From Verrucomicrobiota bacterium (GTDB taxonomy: Bacteria; Verrucomicrobiota; Verrucomicrobiia; Verrucomicrobiales; Verrucomicrobiaceae), in the NCBI GenBank assembly GCA_009885275.1, contig VFKY01000116.1, forward strand, positions 1-11,315: a stretch of 11,315 bases of DNA, written 5' to 3'. The position numbers and the translations under genes are program-made. A model generated the notes under the pieces. The model saw nothing but the letters and a program-made list of their open reading frames with translations, was not told where the DNA came from and did not search any database. Of this stretch, positions 6,009 to 11,315 are shown in pieces (the stretch's first letter is position 1; every line of letters begins with the position of its first letter).

Positions 6009-8477
6009 ATGAAGATAATTGGTAAGGTAAGTATCTACATTCTAGGGTGTTGTGGAGCGTTAACGCTGGCTCAAACACCGCCGCGCGCCATTCCTGTTCA
6101 GGAGCCGGGAGCCCCTCCAAAAGCCATTCCCGTCGAGCCAGTGCCGCCAAAAGCTCAACCTGTCAAAGATGAGCCAGCAAAGAAAAAAGGTCCTGATGAA
6201 GATCTCTATGAATACGGAGCACTCTGCTACACCCAGAAAGACTACCAGATCGCGATCAAACCTTTCAGCGACTACGTTCAGACCTATCCCAAGGGCTCCC
6301 ATGCCGCAGAGGCCTACTTTCGTCTCGGCGAATGCTACCTGAAAACAGCTCAGCCAGAAGAAGCAAAACAATCTTACCGCTCACTCATCACACAGCACCC
6401 CACTTCTGAAAGTGCTGCTTCTGCAGCTTACCGTCTTGGAGCCCTAGCCTACAGTGAGCGTGACTACGTAGCTGCAGTCACCTATTTTGAGCTGGCAGAG
6501 AAAAAAACCACTTCCGCTGAAGTGCGTCTTGCCTCTACTTACAATAAGGCTTTATGCCAAAAATATGCCGGTCAAACTATCAAAGCCCTTGTCTCCTTCA
6601 AGGCAGTGGCTGCGGTTAGAGAGAATAACAGCTATCGTGAATCCGCTTTGGTCGAGGTCGCCAACAATGCTTTGGAGGCTGGTAAAAAAGAAGATGCCCT
6701 AGCTGCATTCAGTGAGATCGTCCTTATCACAAAAGATAATAAAGTGCTGGGAGACGCTCTTTTACGCTCAGGTTTATTGCTCAATGAATTCGGCAAGGCT
6801 GATGAAGCCATGGTCAACTTCACTCGTGCGCTAAACTCTAAAGAATTGCCCAACGAACAACGCGGCGTTGCATCCTTTGGATTGATCCAAGGATTCTATG
6901 TCAAAGGTGATTTTGATTCGGTCATAAAAGCCTACTCCAACAACTCAACCGTTCTTCCGCCTGCAGACATTCAGCCAAAATACCTACTCATCGTAGGCAA
7001 CGCATACAAGCAGCAACAGATGTATCGCCAAGCGGTGGATATCTTTATTAATATAGAAAAAAACTATCCTCAAGCCACAGAAGCAATTGATGCGGGATAT
7101 CAAAAACTTCTCTGTTTTTTTCAACTTGGCGATAAGGATATTCCACAGTTCGCCGAGAGTTTTGAGCAGCGTTATATAAAACAGTTTCCTGATCACGAAT
7201 ACATTTTCATGGCCCGACTTATCCGGGCTGACTGGTGGTTTGGTAAGGGCGACTACCTCCAATCCGCAGAAGTATTTGCCGGAGTAGATTTAAAGCGCGT
7301 ACCGGAAAAAGTGCGAGCAAGCGTCATCTACAAAAAAGGTTTTGCCGAGGCCGAATCGGGAAAGTCAGCGGATGCTGTCAATTCCCTCACCATATTTCTT
7401 ACTGATTATCCGAAAGATGCCAATGTCCCCGTTGCCCTTGCGCAACGAGGTATCTCCAACCGAGCCGTGCGTGCCTTTGACAAAGCCATTGCTGACTTTG
7501 CTGCCATCATCAAGAACTACAGCGGGCATTCTGCGCTGGAAATGGCCTACTATCAAAGTGGACTGGTCAAATCTGAGACTCGCGATTTAGCAGGAATGGT
7601 GATCGACTTCGAAGCCTTAGTCGAAAAATTCCCCAACTCTCCTGCCATAGCAGAGGCTTATTACCGCATCGGACGTGGCTACTTTGAAATGAAGCAGTCT
7701 GATATGTATGCCAAAGCGGTCGAGCCTCTTCGTAAATCTATAGCGCTCGACTCCAAAACGTGGCTCGACAAGTCCAGTCAACTCATCATCTCTTGTCAAT
7801 ACCTGCGTGAAGATGTCGATGGATTAGCCAAGGAAATTGATACTTATTTCAGTGTGCGCAAGGATGCGAGCGTCTCCCCCAATGTTCTAACTTTCCTTGG
7901 AGTGAAATTATATGAGAAGAGTGATTTTCGTCAAAGTGCACGCTACTTAAATTTTGCAGCAACACCCAACGAGCCCAATCTTACTCAACCGTTGATCTGG
8001 AACTATCTCGGCAAAGCCGAAGTGGAGAACGGTAAGTTTGAAGAAGCGGTAAAGGCATTGGACTTTTATCTACAACAAACTCCCACGGGAGTCGGTCGAG
8101 CCCAAGCATTGCTCACCAAAGGTCACGCATTACTCGGCCTTGGAAAATTCGAAGATGCCGATAAATGTGCAGAAGAGTCCCTGCAAATGGTAAAAGAAGG
8201 ACGTCTTCATGCACAGCTTCAACTTCTACAAGGAGACATCGCTCTAGCCCATGGGGACGCTTACGCCGCAACTGGCGATAAGGTAAACGCTCAAGTTGAA
8301 TGGAAAAAAGCAGCAGGTGGCTACGTCGTCGTCAGTCAGATATTTGTCGATCCTGAGATCACTCCGGAAGCAGCTTATAAAGCAGCTAACGCGCTAGAAA
8401 AAATCGGTGAGAAAGCCAAAGCTGAAAATTTGAGGAAGCAGCTCGCCAGCAAGTATCCTAGCTACAAGGCAAAGTAG
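6009..8477 (+). CDS. Large exported TPR-repeat protein, third gene of the exbBD operon
   Basis: This 822-aa protein starts with a membrane-targeting segment (about 5-21). Cleavage near LTLAQ by signal peptidase I is likeliest; ILGCC could alternatively be read as a poor lipobox. A proline-rich spacer (23-58) contains three copies of a PPxAxPV motif. From about residue 65 to the end it is almost entirely TPR/Sel1-like helical hairpins. Clear ones begin at DLYEYGALCYTQKDY, AEAYFRLGECYLKTAQ, SAAYRLGALAYSERDY, AEAYYRIGRGYFEMKQ and NYLGKAEVENGKFEEA. The N-terminal trio is BamD/CpoB-like (34-36-residue period, PxxxxAAEAYFRLGECY). By analogy with CpoB (YbgF) in the Tol-Pal operon, it is probably a periplasmic scaffold that works with the adjacent ExbB/ExbD motor. 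That role is inference. The start ATG is 20 nt after the exbD stop and has no Shine-Dalgarno. Confidence 0.88.
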   Translation: MKIIGKVSIYILGCCGALTLAQTPPRAIPVQEPGAPPKAIPVEPVPPKAQPVKDEPAKKKGPDEDLYEYGALCYTQKDYQIAIKPFSDYVQTYPKGSHAAEAYFRLGECYLKTAQPEEAKQSYRSLITQHPTSESAASAAYRLGALAYSERDYVAAVTYFELAEKKTTSAEVRLASTYNKALCQKYAGQTIKALVSFKAVAAVRENNSYRESALVEVANNALEAGKKEDALAAFSEIVLITKDNKVLGDALLRSGLLLNEFGKADEAMVNFTRALNSKELPNEQRGVASFGLIQGFYVKGDFDSVIKAYSNNSTVLPPADIQPKYLLIVGNAYKQQQMYRQAVDIFINIEKNYPQATEAIDAGYQKLLCFFQLGDKDIPQFAESFEQRYIKQFPDHEYIFMARLIRADWWFGKGDYLQSAEVFAGVDLKRVPEKVRASVIYKKGFAEAESGKSADAVNSLTIFLTDYPKDANVPVALAQRGISNRAVRAFDKAIADFAAIIKNYSGHSALEMAYYQSGLVKSETRDLAGMVIDFEALVEKFPNSPAIAEAYYRIGRGYFEMKQSDMYAKAVEPLRKSIALDSKTWLDKSSQLIISCQYLREDVDGLAKEIDTYFSVRKDASVSPNVLTFLGVKLYEKSDFRQSARYLNFAATPNEPNLTQPLIWNYLGKAEVENGKFEEAVKALDFYLQQTPTGVGRAQALLTKGHALLGLGKFEDADKCAEESLQMVKEGRLHAQLQLLQGDIALAHGDAYAATGDKVNAQVEWKKAAGGYVVVSQIFVDPEITPEAAYKAANALEKIGEKAKAENLRKQLASKYPSYKAK
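6078..6164 (+). repeat. Degenerate coding repeat: three PPxAxPV units
   Basis: Residues 24-30 (PPRAIPV), 36-42 (PPKAIPV) and 46-52 (PPKAQPV) of the TPR protein are imperfect copies of one heptapeptide, with Glu/Pro/Gly-containing linkers. Such Pro-rich repeats usually make stiff extended spacers, here placing the TPR domain away from the inner membrane or signal cleavage site. The copies differ in DNA sequence, so this is an old or selected repeat and not a fresh duplication. Confidence 0.7.
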
Positions 8478-8482
8478 TATTG

Positions 8483-9001
8483 TTAAGGTTTTACCGTAAC
8501 GGCAAAGATGCCCAAAAATAGAAAAAGCAATACAACTGTAAGCGCTAAACCAAGCCAAATATAATTGAGAACTAATCCAGCAGTTGCTAGCCCTCTGCCA
8601 TCATAACGCCCCTGAGATTGCTTAATCTCAGAGAGTGCCATATGGCCGCATATAACTCCTGGTATGGCGAACAAAAACCCGAAATAGCAAGTGACCAAGG
8701 ATATAATTCCCAATACCAGGCTCGCAATTGCGGTTCCAGGTGTCGGCATTAACCCCATCCCAACATTCGATACAAAATATCTCGGCAATTCAGGCGGCAC
8801 CCCACTGCTATGAGCATACGAAACAGGCGTAATAAGTGGTCCGAAAATTTCCTCAAGTTGCTTCCAATCTGGCATCCCCTCATTCCATGCCAAGTCCGTT
8901 GAGTAAAAGTGTCCTTTCGCTAATCCATCTCGAATTTCGTCATTGGAAAAAATTCCAAGCTGCTGAGAATTTCTGCCGATGTGATATTGCGTTTTAACCA
9001 T
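8483..9001 (-). CDS. GYF_2-DUF4190 membrane protein (short type)
   Basis: This 172-aa protein has an N-terminal GYF_2-like domain (about 5-53: YHIGRNSQQLGIFSNDEIRDGL, then DLAWNEGMPDWKQLEE). A Pro-rich linker follows, then a DUF4190-like membrane unit. The first hydrophobic segment is about 89-115, followed by the PGVICGHMALSEIKQSQG motif. The second segment is about 137-167. GYF_2 domains in bacteria are thought to bind peptides or lie at a membrane-associated interface; no biochemical role is established to my knowledge. The start at 9001 follows the stop of the long-type paralogue by 3 nt, so the pair is surely co-transcribed. Its stop is only 5 nt from the stop of the convergent TPR gene. 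The C-terminus ends right after the last helix. Confidence 0.82.
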   Translation of the reverse strand: MVKTQYHIGRNSQQLGIFSNDEIRDGLAKGHFYSTDLAWNEGMPDWKQLEEIFGPLITPVSYAHSSGVPPELPRYFVSNVGMGLMPTPGTAIASLVLGIISLVTCYFGFLFAIPGVICGHMALSEIKQSQGRYDGRGLATAGLVLNYIWLGLALTVVLLFLFLGIFAVTVKP

Positions 9002-9004
9002 ACA

Positions 9005-9913
9005 TTATGGTGAAGCCATAAAACGCACAGAGCCATTTTTTTTAGCGACAACCCTTTTGCCATTTTTTTTAGCCTGACTTCTCAATACAACGGCATCGCT
9101 TGGGTCGCTCTCTTTCATTCCTTCTCCTAAATATTCATACGCAGCTCTGGGAGTTTCACGAGACAACGGATCAAGCAGACTCCGATTGTTTTTGAGGTAT
9201 TTTTCGCTCACCAAAATCTCAAGGTTGCTAGGAAACGCTCCTCCATTTTTTTCCGCATACTCCAGACAGGCCGCGATCAATACTTGCGCCTTGTCCTTGG
9301 AGCGTATTTTAGCAGCGCCCTCAAAATTAATTGCCGGACCACTTGCTTTTTCTATGGCCGGTAAAGCCAACGCCACTGTTGAGGGTGTAAGGATCATAAA
9401 CAAAAAATAGCCCATACAAATACCACTCAGCGCCATGCCTTTTCCACGTAGTTTTCCTTGTGATTTACTAATATGCGCAAGCGCTCTGTGACCAAATATC
9501 ATGGTGTAGATAAAAGCCCCCATGTAACAAAAAACCGTCACAGTACTAAAGGCTTCCTTTTGACCCAAAAATTCACTGGCAATGTTTGTTTTCAAAAAAG
9601 CCCCGTAAGCAACGAGAGAGATCATTCCCATCAGCATAGCTACCAAAGCAAATCCTGATAAACCTTCCCCTGACACGCTACCTTTTAGGGAAACAGGCTT
9701 CCTTACATAAGGAGCCATGACAGGTTTAGGAGCTCTCGGCGGAAGCTCTGTGGTAGTAATCGCAATTAACTCATCCAGCGGCGTCCATTCACTCATACCT
9801 CTCTGCCACCCTAAGTCAGAACCTAAAAATCTCCCCTCAGCCAAGCCATATCGAATATCATCTTCTGAATACTGCCCAAACTGATGCTTGCCCCGTGAAA
9901 TATAAAAATTCAT
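9005..9913 (-). CDS. GYF_2-DUF4190 membrane protein with pseudopilin-like C-terminus (long type)
   Basis: This 302-aa protein starts with a GYF_2 domain (about 3-49; FYISRGKHQFGQYSEDDIRYGL, then DLGWQRGMSEW). A Pro-rich linker and a DUF4190-like block follow, with hydrophobic segments near 86-105, 124-141 and 158-184 and the GHRALAHISKSQGKLRGKGMALSG motif. The C-terminal part (about 204-300) resembles the soluble part of GspG-like pseudopilins: a helical AQVLIAACLEYAEKNGGAFPSNLEILV stretch, then LLDPLSRE, YEYLGEGMKESDPSDAVVLRS and GKRVVAKKNGSVRF. The classic prepilin leader (GFTLIE) is absent. The frame also opens with a TTG at 9922, but the ATG at 9913 aligns with the starts of the paralogues and I use it. 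A possible promoter is at 9923-9951. The short-type gene follows after 3 nt. Confidence 0.82.
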   Translation of the reverse strand: MNFYISRGKHQFGQYSEDDIRYGLAEGRFLGSDLGWQRGMSEWTPLDELIAITTTELPPRAPKPVMAPYVRKPVSLKGSVSGEGLSGFALVAMLMGMISLVAYGAFLKTNIASEFLGQKEAFSTVTVFCYMGAFIYTMIFGHRALAHISKSQGKLRGKGMALSGICMGYFLFMILTPSTVALALPAIEKASGPAINFEGAAKIRSKDKAQVLIAACLEYAEKNGGAFPSNLEILVSEKYLKNNRSLLDPLSRETPRAAYEYLGEGMKESDPSDAVVLRSQAKKNGKRVVAKKNGSVRFMASP

Positions 9914-10203
9914 ACCTGACAAAGATTAATTTTATTAGCGAATTGCGTCAAGCTCTCACTTTAATTGCACCCAAAAAAATAAGTGTGTGGAGTACTGGTA
10001 ACTGGATATTTTCCGACCTTGGCATTGCTGACCTACCCACATTCAAAAATGCTTGTCTTCCCAACAATTAGCTTAGGATGTAGGGATTAACACTAAGTAG
10101 TCAATCTCGCGCAGCGACTCTAATGTCACTGCCGCCGATGTGCAGAGAACGATAAATAGGGGATTTACCTAGCTAGAGATAAGTCTGGATATGAGCCGGA
10201 ATC
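9914..10203. other. 290-nt intergenic region between the two GYF_2 gene pairs
   Basis: Apart from the possible promoter at 9923-9951 I see no gene, RNA motif or convincing terminator. The 8-bp palindrome CTAGCTAG lies near 10170, but such a short one is expected by chance. The gap separates two long+short gene pairs that face the same way, so it may be where two copies of the unit were joined. Confidence 0.5.
9923..9951 (-). promoter_or_regulatory. Possible promoter of the 9913 long/short gene pair
   Basis: On the minus strand TTGACG (9951-9946) and TAATCT (9928-9923) are 17 nt apart. The -35 matches TTGACA at 5 of 6 positions, the -10 only at 3 of 6. The -10 lies 9 nt before the ATG at 9913. 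The same TAATCTTTG context occurs before sodA. Confidence 0.4.
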
Positions 10204-10713
10204 CTACCGATTAAGGCCATCTGTTACTGCACTCAATCCTGCCATTCCTATATTGAGAAAAAATCCGGCAATCGACATGGCGATCATGATATAACCGATG
10301 ATCAAGCCAGCCTTGGCCATGTTGCGACTGCCTTCGAGGTGCGGCTTCTTAGCGATATCCGCCAAGGCGAGGTGACCGCAAATAATCGCCGCCAATGAAA
10401 GCGGAAGTGCTACGCAACAAAAACAACCGGGGATCGCAGCAATGCCACAGATCATGGATGCGAGAGCCAGTCCAGATTTAGGAGGCGTTGCAGACATCAG
10501 TATCGGCGTTGTAGCAGGAAGTGCCGACGCGTCTTGTTGCAAAACAGGTGGGGCATTAAAACTCGAAAATGAACTTAGCGGCTGCCACTCACCCATGCCA
10601 TCCCGCCACGCAAGGTCGGTGCCCAGAAAGGTTCCATTGGCAAGACCGATGCGCACTTCATCTTCGCCGAAAATGCCGAGCGCCTGACCATTTCTACCGA
10701 TATGAATTTGCAT
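10204..10713 (-). CDS. GYF_2-DUF4190 membrane protein (short type, second copy)
   Basis: This 169-aa protein has a GYF_2 domain (about 2-48; IHIGRNGQALGIFGEDEVRIGL, then DLAWRDGMGEWQPLSSF). A linker rich in Ala, Pro and Ser leads to a DUF4190-like block (first hydrophobic segment about 82-112, LAAIICGHLALADIAK motif, second about 134-160). It is a clear paralogue of the 8483-9001 gene, sharing IGRN-Q-LGIF and DLAW--GM--W at the same positions. The CFCC cluster at 97-100 sits inside the first hydrophobic segment. The frame is open to 10788, but that start would overlap the upstream gene; the ATG at 10713 aligns with the paralogues and leaves a 31-nt gap. It probably forms an operon with the partial gene at 10745-11315. 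Confidence 0.82.
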   Translation of the reverse strand: MQIHIGRNGQALGIFGEDEVRIGLANGTFLGTDLAWRDGMGEWQPLSSFSSFNAPPVLQQDASALPATTPILMSATPPKSGLALASMICGIAAIPGCFCCVALPLSLAAIICGHLALADIAKKPHLEGSRNMAKAGLIIGYIMIAMSIAGFFLNIGMAGLSAVTDGLNR

Positions 10714-10744
10714 GATACTAAAAAACAACGTTCTGCAAGACTTG

Positions 10745-11315
10745 TCAACGCTCCGCAGTTGGCACTTCCACTTCCACGCTAGTATCATTACGCGCGATAA
10801 CTTTTTTCCCTCGTGAATCTGTGGACTTGCTCATAAGAATAATTTTGTCAGGTGGATCACTATCTTTCACACCCGCGCCAAAGTATTCATACCCAATTTG
10901 CGAGTCATCGTCGAGCAACGGATCATGAAAAATCTTGTCATCATTGATAAGCTCATCTTTCACAAGCTCATCGAGATTATCTGGATATTTACCTTCATGA
11001 ACTTCCGCATATTGCCTGCATGCGATGAATATCTGTTTTGCGTGATTCACTGACTGTGTCTGCATGCCCCTTTCTCGAATCGTAGCAAACATAGGAAAAG
11101 CGATGCCCGCAACGACGGCTAAGCCAATAATAAATACACCAAAATAACTCGTCACTAATCCACCAATGGCCATGCCTTTGCCATCGATAACTCCCGCGGA
11201 CTTCTTAATGCGCGATAACGCCATGTGACCACAAATGATTCCAGGAATCCCCGTAATACAGGTGAAGAAACTCAATATCCCACAGACGAGTGATGCGATG
11301 GCTAAGCCTGATGCT
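10745..11315 (-). CDS. DUF4190/pseudopilin-like membrane protein (long type, second copy), 5' end beyond window
   Basis: The gene runs in from the right edge; 189 residues are visible and the frame is open to the edge, so its start, probably with a GYF_2 domain, lies outside. The visible part opens inside the first DUF4190 membrane segment (SGLAIASLVCGILSFF). The motif IPGIICGHMALSRIKKSAG and a second membrane segment follow. The latter runs into a pilin-like helix (FPMFATIRERGMQTQSVNHAKQIFIACRQYAEVHEGKYP). The tail, with FHDPLLDDDS, YEYFGAGVKDSDPPDKIILMSK and KKVIARNDTSVEVEV, matches that of the 9005-9913 protein. A TTG at 11275 is only an internal leucine codon, not the likely start. The short-type paralogue starts 31 nt downstream. 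Confidence 0.82.
   Translation of the reverse strand, partial: ASGLAIASLVCGILSFFTCITGIPGIICGHMALSRIKKSAGVIDGKGMAIGGLVTSYFGVFIIGLAVVAGIAFPMFATIRERGMQTQSVNHAKQIFIACRQYAEVHEGKYPDNLDELVKDELINDDKIFHDPLLDDDSQIGYEYFGAGVKDSDPPDKIILMSKSTDSRGKKVIARNDTSVEVEVPTAER

Noticed and set aside
6060..6371. Antisense open frames inside the TPR gene and other genes
   Set aside because: They lack recognisable domains or start signals and sit opposite well-supported coding sequence, so they are shadows of real genes.
8482..8500. Hairpin GTTA-AGG-TTTTA-CCG-TAAC at the convergent gene ends as a terminator
   Set aside because: The stem is 4 bp plus 2 bp around a mismatch, and no T-run follows on either strand.
9914..9922. 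TTG start three codons upstream of the long GYF_2 gene
   Set aside because: The ATG at 9913 aligns with the starts of the paralogues and follows a promoter-like element more sensibly.
10714..10788. Extended start for the second short GYF_2 gene
   Set aside because: It would overlap the upstream gene and precede the conserved MQIHIGRN start with unrelated sequence.

Overview
The window looks like chromosomal DNA of a Gram-negative, double-membrane bacterium, most probably from the Verrucomicrobiota or a close PVC-group relative. This assignment is inference. It rests on near-absent Shine-Dalgarno sequences, an array of GYF_2/DUF4190 membrane proteins (two carrying pseudopilin-like C-termini), an ExbB/ExbD/TPR operon, and a large periplasmic protein I cannot name beside a CreD homologue. 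There are nine genes, two of them cut by the window edges. I see no rRNA, tRNA, CRISPR array, prophage or intact insertion sequence.

Left block (1-3453, minus strand): a three-gene unit runs leftward from 3393. It encodes an unidentified exported 574-aa protein, a CreD-family inner-membrane protein, and a CreB-like OmpR-family response regulator cut by the left edge. Upstream of its first gene lie four TTCAT/TTCAC pentamers spaced exactly 11 bp apart. This matches the E. coli CreB-binding 'cre-tag' (TTCAC-N6-TTCAC) and the 11-bp direct-repeat logic of the OmpR/PhoB family. The unit therefore looks like an autoregulated Cre/Blr-type envelope-stress module with an extra periplasmic component. 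A sensor kinase (CreC-like) is expected beyond the left edge.

Middle (3454-4675): a non-coding stretch holds a possible minus-strand terminator and a short direct repeat. It is followed by an Mn-type superoxide dismutase with a Tat-like signal peptide and a strong intrinsic terminator.

Centre (4638-8477, plus strand): a three-gene operon encodes an ExbB/TolQ-type proton-channel protein with its own signal peptide, an ExbD/TolR protein, and an 822-aa exported TPR protein with a proline-rich spacer. Together they suggest a proton-motive-force-driven envelope machine in which the TPR protein takes the place of a TonB/TolA partner.

Right block (8483-11315, minus strand): four paralogous membrane proteins with GYF_2 and/or DUF4190 domains are arranged as two long+short pairs, which suggests duplication of a two-gene unit. 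The long members end in a pseudopilin-like region but lack the usual prepilin leader.

The first gene of each of the four transcription units whose start is visible has a -10-like hexamer only 9-11 nt before the ATG. Short-leader or leaderless mRNAs are therefore a testable possibility.
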